64,000 nucleotides of DNA from Hasllibacter sp963833115 (lineage in GTDB: Bacteria > Pseudomonadota > Alphaproteobacteria > Rhodobacterales > Rhodobacteraceae). The stretch covers positions 1,550,001 through 1,614,000 of the forward strand of contig CAWHWS010000002.1 in the NCBI GenBank assembly GCA_963833115.1, given 5' to 3'. Shown one piece after another: positions 50,548-58,401 of this stretch (the first letter of the stretch is position 1; each line of letters opens with the position of its first letter). The translations under genes were made by a program, and so were the position numbers. Below the pieces are notes generated by a model. It ran no database searches. It saw only the letters and a program-made list of their open reading frames with translations, and was not told where the DNA came from.

Positions 50548-51843
50548 ATGCACAAGGTGGGAACGCAGGCCGAGTGGGTCGCCCGGGCGCGCGAGGTCCT
50601 GCCCGGCGGCGGCTTCGGCAATTTCGATCCCGGCATCGTCATCCGGGACGGACGGGCCGCGCGCGTGCGAGACGAGGACGGGCGCGAATACGTGGACTAC
50701 CTCATCGGCTCGGGACCCATGCTCCTCGGGCACGGCCACCCCGAGGTGATCGAGGCGGTGCTCGAGCAGCTCCCGCGCGGCATGACGTTCTTCGCCTCCA
50801 ATACGCTCGGCATCGAGCTCGCCGAGGAGATCGTGCGCGCCGTGCCCTGCGCCGAGACCGTGCGCTACACCGCCTCGGGCGGGGAGGCGGACATGTACGC
50901 GATCCGCCTGGCCCGCGCCTTCACCGGCCGGCCGAAGATAGTGAAGTTCGAGGGCGGCTATCACGGCATGAGCGCCGAGGCGCAGATGTCCCTCGCGCCG
51001 ACCCGCCGGTCCGACTTCCCGCGGGCGATCCCGGACAGCGCCGGCATCCCCGCGTCCGTCGCGGACGAGGTGCTCGTCGCCCCGTTCAACGACGCGGCCT
51101 ACCTGGACTCTCTCCTGGCCGAGCACGGCCGGGACGTCGCCTGCATCATCGTCGAGCCGCTCCAGCGGATCGTGCCGCCGGAGGACGGGTTCCTGGAGGC
51201 CGTGCGCGCGCTGGCGAGCCGCCACGGCGCCGTCCTCGTCTTCGACGAGATCGTGACCGGCTTCCGCCTCGCCTATGGCGGCGCGCAGGAGGCCTATGGC
51301 GTGATCCCGGACCTGTGCACCCTGGGCAAGATCGTCGGCGGGGGCTTTCCCCTCGCGGCCGTGGCCGGGCGGCGGGACATCATGGCCCATTTCGACAAGG
51401 ACACCGTGGGCGAGGGCGGATGGCTCATGCAGCTCGGCACGCTCTCGGGCGCGCCGGTGGCGGCGGCGGCCGGCCTCAAGACCATGGAGGTGCTGCGCCG
51501 GCACGGGGCCTACGACCAGCTGCGCGAGCGCGGCGGGCGCGTGGCCGAGATGATCGGCCGGCACCTGGGCGCCGCGGGCGTGCCGCACCGGGTCGCGGGC
51601 GATCCCGCGCTCTTCGAGACCGTGTTCCACGACGGGCCGGTGCGGACCTATCGCGACACGCTCGCCGGGGAGCACGGGCCGGGGAACACGGGCGCCGCCC
51701 GGCGCTGGAATGCGCGCCTGCGGATCGAGGGCGTGTTCAAGGCGCCGGGCAAGACCTATCCCTGCCTCGCCCTGACCGAGGAGGACCTCGCCCTGACCGA
51801 AGCCGCGATCGAGGCGGCGGCCGCGAGCGCCGCGCTGGACTAG
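50548..51843 (+). CDS. Glutamate-1-semialdehyde aminomutase-like aminotransferase
   Basis: The 431-residue class III PLP enzyme has the aminomutase-like start LPGGGFGNFDP, the phosphate loop TASGGEADMYAIRLAR, AYHG-type ring segment as GGYHGMS, Asp in VFDEIVTGFR and the cofactor Lys in LGKIVGGGFPLAA. True HemL is replaced by other genes in 5-aminolevulinate C4-pathway bacteria such as alphaproteobacteria, so this is more likely an aminotransferase for a beta- or omega-amino acid. It is followed after 49 nt by an SsuABC/TauABC-type importer and is probably co-transcribed, which suggests the importer feeds it. The start ATG 50548 follows GGGGAGGG. Confidence 0.83.
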   Translation: MHKVGTQAEWVARAREVLPGGGFGNFDPGIVIRDGRAARVRDEDGREYVDYLIGSGPMLLGHGHPEVIEAVLEQLPRGMTFFASNTLGIELAEEIVRAVPCAETVRYTASGGEADMYAIRLARAFTGRPKIVKFEGGYHGMSAEAQMSLAPTRRSDFPRAIPDSAGIPASVADEVLVAPFNDAAYLDSLLAEHGRDVACIIVEPLQRIVPPEDGFLEAVRALASRHGAVLVFDEIVTGFRLAYGGAQEAYGVIPDLCTLGKIVGGGFPLAAVAGRRDIMAHFDKDTVGEGGWLMQLGTLSGAPVAAAAGLKTMEVLRRHGAYDQLRERGGRVAEMIGRHLGAAGVPHRVAGDPALFETVFHDGPVRTYRDTLAGEHGPGNTGAARRWNARLRIEGVFKAPGKTYPCLALTEEDLALTEAAIEAAAASAALD

Positions 51844-51892
51844 CCGCGCCCGTCGGGGCAGCGTGGCGCGGACACGTCTGGGAGGACATGAC

Positions 51893-52906
51893 ATGACCCA
51901 TCTCACCCGCCGCGGCGCCCTGGGCGCGCTGGGCGCCGGCGCCGCGCTCCTGGCCGCGCCGGCCTACGCGCAGAACCGCAAGATCACGGTCGGCGCGCTG
52001 CGCTTCACCAGCCACGCGGGCACCTTCGTCGCCATCGAGCAGGGGCATTTCGCCGATGCCGGCCTCGACGTGGATCTGCGCTTCTTCCAGGCCGCGACGC
52101 CGATGGCGGCCGCCATCGCGTCCGGCGACGTCGACTACGCCGTGACGGCCATGTCGGGCGGGCTCGTGAACCTCGCCCAGAAGGACGCGATCCGCGTCAT
52201 CGGCGGCGCCCTCGTGGAGGAGCCCGGCATCGACGGGCAGCTCATCCTCGCCTCGGACGCGGCGTTCCAGGCGGGGCTGACGTCGCCGGCGATGCTGGAC
52301 GGGCGCAGCTTCGGCATGTCCACCGCCGGCAGCAGCTTCCACTACATGGGCAGCCGCATCGCCGAGGCCGAGGGCGCGACGCTCGCCTTCCGGCCGCTGC
52401 AGAAGGTGCCCGCGATCATCGGCGCCCTCAAGTCGGGGCAGATCGACGCCTGGACCATCGTGCCGCACATCGCCAAGCCGCTCGCCGCCTCCGGCGCGGT
52501 CCACGTCATCGGGCGCGTGGCGGACTACCTGCCCGACTACCAGGTGACGACGATCTTCACCTCGAAGACCAATGCCGACGACGAGCGGGACGCGACCGCC
52601 GCCTTCCTCGCAGCCTATTCCAAGGGCGCGGCCGCCTATAACGCCACGATGATCGACATGGCCGGCGGCCAGGCGGGCGTGGACGCGATGGTCGCCCTGC
52701 TGGCGCCCTACGTCTACCCCGACCGGACGCTGGAGGACGCCACCGGTCCGATCGTCCTGGGCACGATGCGCCTGCAGCCGGACGCGCGCCTCGCCATGGG
52801 CTCGATCGCCGATCAGCTCGCGTGGTTCCAGTCCGAGGGGCTGGTGGACGCGTCCATCGCCCTCGAGACGGTGGTCGATCCGAGCTATGTCGAGATCGTG
52901 GGCTAG
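51893..52906 (+). CDS. NMT1/SsuA-type ABC transporter substrate-binding protein
   Basis: The 337-residue protein has a twin-arginine signal (TRRGALGALGAGAALLAAPAYA, about 5-26). The fold is that of SsuA/NMT1: ITVGALRFTSHAGTFVAIEQGHF near 31-53, AAIASGDVDYAVTAMSGG and FGMSTAGSSFHYMG in the lobes. Ligands of this family include sulfonates, taurine, nitrate-like and pyrimidine compounds. ATG 51893 has GGAGG at the right distance. First gene of the importer, between the aminotransferase and the ATPase. Confidence 0.87.
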   Translation: MTHLTRRGALGALGAGAALLAAPAYAQNRKITVGALRFTSHAGTFVAIEQGHFADAGLDVDLRFFQAATPMAAAIASGDVDYAVTAMSGGLVNLAQKDAIRVIGGALVEEPGIDGQLILASDAAFQAGLTSPAMLDGRSFGMSTAGSSFHYMGSRIAEAEGATLAFRPLQKVPAIIGALKSGQIDAWTIVPHIAKPLAASGAVHVIGRVADYLPDYQVTTIFTSKTNADDERDATAAFLAAYSKGAAAYNATMIDMAGGQAGVDAMVALLAPYVYPDRTLEDATGPIVLGTMRLQPDARLAMGSIADQLAWFQSEGLVDASIALETVVDPSYVEIVG

Positions 52907-52909
52907 GCC

Positions 52910-53677
52910 ATGGACCTGATCCTGCGCGGCGTCTCGCACCGCTATGGCGGGACGTCCGTGCTGGAGGGCATCGACCTCGAGATACCGGCGGGGCGGATCG
53001 TCTGCGTCGTCGGGCCGTCCGGCTGCGGCAAGTCCACGCTCCTGCGCCTGATCGGCGGGCTGGAGCGGCCCGAGGCGGGCGAGATCGTGCAGGTCGGCGC
53101 GCCGCCTGCCGGATCGCTCAACCCGCTGACCTACGTGTTCCAGGACTTCGCGCTGCTGCCCTGGCGGAGCGCGGCGGGCAACGTCGCCCTGGTGCTGGAG
53201 GACCACCCCCTGAGCCGCGCCGAGCGGGAGGCCCGGGTCGCCGACGTGCTGGCGCGCACCAACCTGAGCGATTTTGCGGACGCCTGGCCGCGCCAGCTCT
53301 CGGGCGGGATGAAGCAGCGCGTCGCCATCGCCCGCGCGCTCGCGGTCGATCCGGCGGTGATGCTGATGGACGAGCCGCTCTCCGCGCTCGACGCGCAGAC
53401 GCGCGAGCTCCTGATGGACGACCTCGTGGGGCTGTGGGAGCGCGCGCCGTTCACCGCCGTCTACGTGACGCACAACCTCGCGGAGGCGGTGCGCCTCGGG
53501 CATCGGATCGTGGTCCTGTCGCGCCGCCCCGGGCGGGTGCGCGAGGTGGTGGACATCGACCTGCCGCTGGCGGCACGCCAGGACGCCGATCCGGCCCTCG
53601 TGGCGGTGCGCCAGCGCCTCTGGGCGAGCATGCGCGAGGAGGCCCGCGCAGCGGATGCCGAGCTCGCCGGTGCCTGA
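52910..53677 (+). CDS. SsuB/TauB-type ABC transporter ATP-binding protein
   Basis: The 255-residue ATPase has Walker A GPSGCGKST at 35-43, the Q-loop YVFQDFALLPW, the signature LSGGMKQRVAIARAL, Walker B VMLMDEPLSALD and the H-loop VTHNLAE. It energises the permease encoded next, with which it overlaps by 23 nt. It starts 3 nt after the binding-protein stop. Confidence 0.92.
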   Translation: MDLILRGVSHRYGGTSVLEGIDLEIPAGRIVCVVGPSGCGKSTLLRLIGGLERPEAGEIVQVGAPPAGSLNPLTYVFQDFALLPWRSAAGNVALVLEDHPLSRAEREARVADVLARTNLSDFADAWPRQLSGGMKQRVAIARALAVDPAVMLMDEPLSALDAQTRELLMDDLVGLWERAPFTAVYVTHNLAEAVRLGHRIVVLSRRPGRVREVVDIDLPLAARQDADPALVAVRQRLWASMREEARAADAELAGA

Positions 53678-54506
53678 CGGCGCGGCGGCCCGCCAGGCGC
53701 CGGCGCGCGCGGCGCCCGGCCCGGAGGCGCCGGTGCGCTTCCGCGGCGGGGGCTTCGTGCCCCGCACGCCGCGCGGCGTCGGGGGGGCGGTCTTCGCCCT
53801 CCTGATCCTCGGGATCGAGTGGGGCACCCGCGCCGGGGTGATCGGCAACCTGACCCTCCCGCGCCCGTCGGACGTCTGGGCGACGCTTGTGCAGCTCTGG
53901 GACTCCGGCCTGCTGATGCGCCACGTCGCGCCGTCTATCACCCGGCTGGCGGTCGGCTCGGCGATGGGCTGCGCCGCGGGCGTCGCGGTGGGCGTCGCCA
54001 TCGGGCTCTTCGCCTACGCGCGCGCCGGGCTGGTCCCCGTGGTCGCCGCGATCTTCCCGATCCCGAAGATCGCGCTGCTGCCGCTCTTCGTGATCTGGTT
54101 CGGCATCGACGAGCCGTCGAAATACGCCCTCATCGCGCTGGGCACGTTCACGCCCACGGTCGTGGCCACCTACGGCGCGGTGGACGGGGTGGACCGGACC
54201 CTGATCCGCATGGGGCAGAGCTTCGGCCTCACCTGGTGGTCGGTCGTGCGCAAGATCGTGCTGCCCGGCGCGATGCCCGGCATCCTCTCCGGCCTTCGGA
54301 TCAGCCTCGCGATCGGGATCATCCTCCTCGTCGCCGCCGAGATGCTGGGCGCGACCTACGGCATCGGCGCCTACATCCTGGAGGCGGGCTCGCTCTACGA
54401 CCTGGAGCGGCTCTTCGCCGGGGTGGTGATCCTCTCGGCGCTCGGCGTCGCCGTGAGCTGGGCGATCGGGCGGGTCGAGCGGCGCGCGCTGCGCTGGCGA
54501 GGATAG
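53655..54506 (+). CDS. SsuC/TauC-type ABC transporter permease
   Basis: The 283-residue membrane protein has a Pro/Ala-rich N-terminus (about 1-40), then about six helices. The family phrases are LPRPSDVWATLVQLWDSG, the inner FPIPKIALLPLFVIWFGI, and the EAA loop MGQSFGLTWWSVVRKIVLPGAMPGI near 192-216. It completes the importer. The ATG at 53655 overlaps the ATPase gene by 23 nt. A hairpin lies 48 nt after its stop. Confidence 0.9.
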   Translation: MPSSPVPDGAAARQAPARAAPGPEAPVRFRGGGFVPRTPRGVGGAVFALLILGIEWGTRAGVIGNLTLPRPSDVWATLVQLWDSGLLMRHVAPSITRLAVGSAMGCAAGVAVGVAIGLFAYARAGLVPVVAAIFPIPKIALLPLFVIWFGIDEPSKYALIALGTFTPTVVATYGAVDGVDRTLIRMGQSFGLTWWSVVRKIVLPGAMPGILSGLRISLAIGIILLVAAEMLGATYGIGAYILEAGSLYDLERLFAGVVILSALGVAVSWAIGRVERRALRWRG

Positions 54507-54819
54507 GCCTGGAGCGGGCGGCGGACCCGGCGCGGGGAGGACGCGCGCGGGCCGCCGGCCTCGCTCCGGCCGGCAGGGAGGTGCCGACCACGGGGCATGC
54601 TGGCGGCGCCCCGTGAAACCGTGGTGCCTCGTGCCGCGCCGCGGCGAAAGCCTCTCGCCTCGATTTGCGCCCGATTGGCCGGAGTTTCGGGGCGGGCGCC
54701 CGCGGATGCGGCAGCGGCCGCCGGCCATGCCGCATCGCGCGCCGGCCGGCGAACCTTCGCGCCGCGCGGCGCCCCGACGGCCCTGGACGCGGGGCAGATG
54801 ATTCCGTAGTTCTGGATGT
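54507..54819. other. Structured intergenic region before the arsenic operon
   Basis: The 313 nt hold no gene I can support. They contain a hairpin at 54554-54574, an 8-bp inverted repeat (CACGGGGC at 54589-54596 with GCCCCGTG at 54608-54615), and, at the far end, the arsR operator. The middle is GC-rich like coding DNA but has no family-like product in any frame. Confidence 0.5.
54554..54574 (+). terminator. Hairpin after the SsuC-type permease gene
   Basis: GCCGGCC (54554-54560) and GGCCGGC (54568-54574) form a 7-bp stem with a 7-nt loop, 48 nt past the permease stop. No T-run follows, so it may be a Rho-dependent end or only an RNA-stabilising hairpin. Confidence 0.35.
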
Positions 54820-54827
54820 ATGGAATC
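54800..54827 (+). promoter_or_regulatory. ArsR operator overlapping the arsR start codon
   Basis: GATTCCGTA (54800-54808) and TATGGAATC (54819-54827) form an inverted repeat with 8 of 9 pairs matched and a 10-nt spacer. The right arm contains the arsR ATG (54820-54822). ArsR-family repressors bind such spaced repeats at their own promoter. No ribosome-binding site is visible before the ATG, so the transcript may be nearly leaderless. Confidence 0.5.
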
Positions 54828-55158
54828 GTCCGCCGCCCTCGTCGCGCTCTCCGCGCTCGCCCATCCCCTGCGGATGGAGGCGTTCCGCCTGCTGGTGCGC
54901 GCCGGGGCTGGCGGTTTGCCGGCCGGGGAGGTCGCGCGACGGCTGGGCGCGCCGGCGAACACGGTCTCGGCGGCGCTCGGCCTCCTGCGCGCCGCGAGGC
55001 TGGTCCGCAGCGCGCGCGAGGGGCGGGTGATCCGCTACGCCGCCGACATGGCCGGGATGCGGGACCTCATCGCCCACCTGATGGAGGATTGCTGCGGCGG
55101 CGATCCGGCCGCCTGCCGCCCCGTCCTCGACGCCCTCATCTGCGAGGACTGCGCGTGA
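54820..55158 (+). CDS. arsR: ArsR family arsenic-responsive repressor
   Basis: The 112-residue winged-helix repressor has helix-turn-helix residues at about 33-58 (LPAGEVARRLGAPANTVSAALGLL, split) and a C-terminal Cys group: Cys91-Cys92, Cys99, Cys108, Cys111. Arsenite-binding Cys at the C-terminus is known for other lineages of ArsR, so As(III) probably binds there and releases DNA. It controls aqpS-arsC-arsH, each overlapping the next by 4 nt. The ATG at 54820 lies within its own operator-like repeat and has no clear ribosome-binding site. Confidence 0.9.
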   Translation: MESSAALVALSALAHPLRMEAFRLLVRAGAGGLPAGEVARRLGAPANTVSAALGLLRAARLVRSAREGRVIRYAADMAGMRDLIAHLMEDCCGGDPAACRPVLDALICEDCA

Positions 55159-55826
55159 GCGTGGACATGCCGCGCCGCCTCGCGGCCGAGGCGCTGGGCA
55201 CGGGCCTCCTCGTCTGCACCGTCGTCGGCAGCGGGATCATGGCCGACCGGCTCTCGGACGATGTCGGCGTCTCGCTCCTGGGCAACACGATCCCGACGGG
55301 CGCGATCCTCGTGGTGCTGATCACGGTGCTCGGCCCGGTCTCGGGCGCGCACTTCAACCCGGCCGTCACGCTGGCCTTCCGGATGCTCGGCTCGATCGGG
55401 ACCGGCGCGGCGCTGGCCTATGTGGCGGCGCAGGTCGCGGGCGGCGTGCTCGGCAGCGTCCTGGCCCACGCCATGTTCGAGGAGGCGCTGGTGCAGCTCT
55501 CCACCACGGCGCGCACCGGCGCGGGGCAGTGGATCGCGGAGATCACGGCCACCTTCGGCCTCGTGCTCACCATCCTCGCGGCCCTGCGCCTGCGGCCCGA
55601 CGCGATCCCGGTCCTGGTCGGGCTCTACATCACGGCGGCCTACTGGTTCACCGCCTCCACCAGCTTCGCCAACCCCGCGGTCGCGGTGGCGCGCGGGCTG
55701 TCGGACACGTTCGCCGGCATCCGCCCCGCCGACGTGCCGGCCTTCGTCCTGGCGCAGTGCCTGGGCGCGGCGCTGGGCGTGGCGGTGGTCGGCTGGCTCC
55801 TGCGGCCATTGGAGGAGAAGGCATGA
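55155..55826 (+). CDS. aqpS: Aquaglyceroporin AqpS for arsenite export
   Basis: The 223-residue channel has six helices and two NPA half-helices: Asn68-Pro-Ala (HFNPAVTL) and Asn173-Pro-Ala (FANPAVAVAR). In Sinorhizobium the operon arsR-aqpS-arsC-arsH uses AqpS to let arsenite, formed by ArsC, flow out down its gradient instead of using a pump. The same order is found here and no arsB or acr3 gene is present. The start is GTG 55155, in the arsR stop. The channel could also pass glycerol or antimonite. Confidence 0.9.
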   Translation: MSVDMPRRLAAEALGTGLLVCTVVGSGIMADRLSDDVGVSLLGNTIPTGAILVVLITVLGPVSGAHFNPAVTLAFRMLGSIGTGAALAYVAAQVAGGVLGSVLAHAMFEEALVQLSTTARTGAGQWIAEITATFGLVLTILAALRLRPDAIPVLVGLYITAAYWFTASTSFANPAVAVARGLSDTFAGIRPADVPAFVLAQCLGAALGVAVVGWLLRPLEEKA

Positions 55827-56242
55827 TCGCCCCCGTCATCCATCACAATCCCGGCTGCGGGACGTCGCGAGGCGCGCTGGCGATCCTGCGCGCGGTCTCG
55901 GAGCCCGTGGTGATCGAGTACCTCCAGGTCGGCTGGACGCGCGCGCAGCTCCTGGGGCTCCTCGCCGCCGCGGGCCTCACGCCGCGCGCGGCTCTGCGGG
56001 TGTCCGGCTCCCCGGCAGAGGCGCTCGGCCTGACGGCGCCGGACGTCCCGGACGAGGCGCTGCTCGACGCGATGGTGGAGCATCCGATCCTCGTGAACCG
56101 GCCCATCGTCTGCACGCCGCTCGGCGTGCGCCTGTGCCGCCCGTCCGCCTCGGTGCTGGAGATCATGGAGGTCCGCCCGACGGGGCCGGTCGCCGGGCCG
56201 GACGGCGCCCCGATCCTCGGCCCCGGCGGGGCGCCGGCGTGA
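55823..56242 (+). CDS. arsC: Arsenate reductase, glutaredoxin-dependent type
   Basis: The 139-residue protein has the ArsC active-site Cys12 in HHNPGCGTSRGAL and the conserved region MVEHPILVNRPIV near residues 89-101, where the Arg residues hold arsenate. It reduces As(V) to As(III) with glutathione and glutaredoxin. It overlaps aqpS (ATGA) and arsH (GTGA) by 4 nt. The tail after residue 120 is Gly/Pro-rich and longer than in enteric ArsC. Confidence 0.93.
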   Translation: MIAPVIHHNPGCGTSRGALAILRAVSEPVVIEYLQVGWTRAQLLGLLAAAGLTPRAALRVSGSPAEALGLTAPDVPDEALLDAMVEHPILVNRPIVCTPLGVRLCRPSASVLEIMEVRPTGPVAGPDGAPILGPGGAPA

Positions 56243-56961
56243 CGGTGCCGCCCGGCGGGACGCCCGCGCTCGACGAGGCGGCGTTCCGCGCGCCCGATGC
56301 GGCCGCGCTCTTCCCCGCCGGGCGGCCCGCGCACGCGCCGCGCATCCTGATCCTCACCGGCTCGCTCAGGGCGCGCAGCTATTCGCGCCTCCTGGGCGAC
56401 GAGGCGCACCGCATCCTCGCGCGCCTCGGCGCCGACGCGCGGCGCTACGATCCCGCCGGCCTGCCCCTGCCGGACGGGGCGGAGGCGGACCACCCCAAGG
56501 TCGCCGAGCTGCGCGCCGCCGCCACCTGGGCGGAGGGGTTCGTCTGGTGCTCGCCCGAGCGGCACGGCGCGATGACGGCCGTGATGAAGGCGCAGATCGA
56601 TTGGATCCCCCTCTCCATCGGCGGAATGCGGCCGACGCAGGGCAAGACGCTGGCGGTGATGCAGGTCTCGGGCGGCTCGCAATCGTTCAACACGGTGAAC
56701 CAGCTCCGCATCCTCGGACGCTGGATGCGCCTGATCACGATCCCGAACCAGTCGAGCGTGCCGCGCGCCTACCAGGAGTTCGACGAGGACGGCCGCCTTC
56801 CCGCGGGGCCGCTCCACGCCCGCGTGGTGGACGTCATGGAGGAGCTCGTGCGCTTCACCCTGCTCACGCGCGGCGTGGCGGACCATCTCGTCGATCGCTA
56901 TTCAGAGCGGGTGGAGAGCCCGGCCGCGTTGTCCGCCAGGGTCAACCAGACCTCCCTCTGA
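56239..56961 (+). CDS. arsH: Arsenical resistance flavoprotein ArsH
   Basis: The 240-residue NADPH-dependent FMN reductase oxidises trivalent organoarsenicals to the less toxic pentavalent form. Visible signatures are ILTGSLRARSYSRLLGDEA near the flavin phosphate, CSPERHGAMTAVMKAQIDWIP near 97-117 and GGMRPTQGKTLAVMQVSGGSQSFN near 121-144 (each quoted in part). The start is GTG 56239 in the arsC stop. Last gene of the operon. Confidence 0.95.
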   Translation: MTVPPGGTPALDEAAFRAPDAAALFPAGRPAHAPRILILTGSLRARSYSRLLGDEAHRILARLGADARRYDPAGLPLPDGAEADHPKVAELRAAATWAEGFVWCSPERHGAMTAVMKAQIDWIPLSIGGMRPTQGKTLAVMQVSGGSQSFNTVNQLRILGRWMRLITIPNQSSVPRAYQEFDEDGRLPAGPLHARVVDVMEELVRFTLLTRGVADHLVDRYSERVESPAALSARVNQTSL

Positions 56962-57058
56962 CGGCCCCCCCGGTGGTCACGCGCCCGTTACCGTCCCGTC
57001 GTCTCGGTTTCGCGCCCGCGCGCCATGCCCGGCCGGCAACAACCGAGGGGGAACCACA

Positions 57059-58282
57059 ATGCTTCGCACCACCGCCATCGTCGCGCTCTGCGCCGCCGCC
57101 GGGCCGGCCGCCGCCCAGACCGCATCGCCGGACGTGATCGAGCTGGGCCCGCGGCCCTTCTACCTCGTGGACGCCATGCGGGACGGCGAGCTGAAGGACA
57201 CCCTGACCCAGTGCATGGGCACCGAGCCGGTGCGCACCAAGTTCTCCATCGGCCATCGCGGCGCGCCGATGCAGTTCCCCGAGCACACCGTCGAGGCCAA
57301 CGTCGCGGCCGCGCGCATGGGCGCGGGCATCCTCGAATGCGACGTGACCTTCACCGCCGACAAGGTCCTCGTCTGCCGGCACGCGCAGAACGACCTGCAC
57401 ACCACGACCGACATCCTGGCCACCGACCTGGCGGAGAAGTGCACCGCCGGCTTCGCGCCCGCCGAAGGCGACGCGGACGCGACCGCCGAGTGCCGCACTT
57501 CCGACATCACCCTGGCCGAGTTCCGCACCCTGAACGGCAAGATGGACGCCGCGAACGCCGCCGCGACCACCGTGGAGGAGTATCTCGACGGCACCGCCGG
57601 CTGGCGCACCGACCTCTACTCCACCACCGGCACCCTGATGACCCATGCCGAGAGCATCGAGCTCTTCGACGGCCTCGGCGCCGACTTCACCCCCGAGCTC
57701 AAGACGCCCTCGGTGGAGATGCCCTTCGACGGCTACTCCCAGGAGGACTACGCCCAGGCGATGATCGACGAGTACAAGGATGCGGGGATCGACCCGTCCC
57801 GCGTCTGGCCGCAGTCTTTCCTCCTCGAGGACGTGCTCTACTGGATCGAGGCCGAGCCCGCGTTCGGCGCGCAGGCCGTGTACCTGATGGACGAGTACGA
57901 CATCGAGGGCTACTCGCCGATGGACGAGGGCACCTGGCCGAACTCCATGCAGGAGCTGGCGGACATGGGCGTGCGCTACGTCGCGCCCCCGACCTGGATG
58001 CTCGTCACGGTGGAGGACGGGGAGATCGTGCCCTCCACGCTGGCGGAGCGCGCCAAGGAGGCCGGGCTCGGCATCATCACCTGGACGCTCGAGCGCTCCG
58101 GGCCGCTCAACACCGGCGGCGGCTGGTACTACCAGAGCCTCGAGGACTACACCGCCGAGCGCGGCGACGGCGCGACCTACGAGCTCGTCGACGCGCTGGC
58201 GCAGGACGTGGGCGTGGTCGGCATCTTCTCCGACTGGCCGGCGACTGTGACCTACTACGCCTCCTGCCTCGGCCTCGACTGA
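57059..58282 (+). CDS. Periplasmic glycerophosphodiester phosphodiesterase
   Basis: The 407-residue protein has a signal peptide (about 1-20, AAA-Q). The GDPD barrel has His-Arg-Gly in SIGHRGAPMQFPEHTVEA, the metal ligands in ILECDVTFTADKVLVCRHA and FTPELKTPSVEMPF. It cleaves glycerophosphodiesters to glycerol 3-phosphate and an alcohol. Five Cys (52, 94, 107, 139, 158 by rough count) could form disulfides. ATG 57059 has GAGGGGG eight or more bases upstream. It stands alone between arsH and tctC. Confidence 0.85.
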   Translation: MLRTTAIVALCAAAGPAAAQTASPDVIELGPRPFYLVDAMRDGELKDTLTQCMGTEPVRTKFSIGHRGAPMQFPEHTVEANVAAARMGAGILECDVTFTADKVLVCRHAQNDLHTTTDILATDLAEKCTAGFAPAEGDADATAECRTSDITLAEFRTLNGKMDAANAAATTVEEYLDGTAGWRTDLYSTTGTLMTHAESIELFDGLGADFTPELKTPSVEMPFDGYSQEDYAQAMIDEYKDAGIDPSRVWPQSFLLEDVLYWIEAEPAFGAQAVYLMDEYDIEGYSPMDEGTWPNSMQELADMGVRYVAPPTWMLVTVEDGEIVPSTLAERAKEAGLGIITWTLERSGPLNTGGGWYYQSLEDYTAERGDGATYELVDALAQDVGVVGIFSDWPATVTYYASCLGLD

Positions 58283-58289
58283 GGCCCCC

Positions 58290-58312
58290 GGGGCCGGCCG
58301 CGCGCCGGCCCC
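58290..58312 (+). terminator. Hairpin after the glycerophosphodiesterase gene
   Basis: GGGGCCGGC (58290-58298) and GCCGGCCCC (58304-58312) form a 9-bp stem with a 5-nt loop, 8 nt after the stop. The following bases are GCCCTCGTTG, without a clean T-run. Confidence 0.5.
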
Positions 58313-58401
58313 GCCCTCGTTGCGGGATGGACAGGCCGCCCCGTCCGCGCCAGTGTCGCCCTCGGACGCCCGGCTCGAACCGGGCGCAAGGGAGGAACGA
58401 C

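Noticed and set aside
51737..54001. A 754-codon minus-strand frame opposite the SsuABC-type genes
   Set aside because: It is antisense to three clear transporter genes; its product is rich in Arg, His and Gly and is similar to nothing I know.
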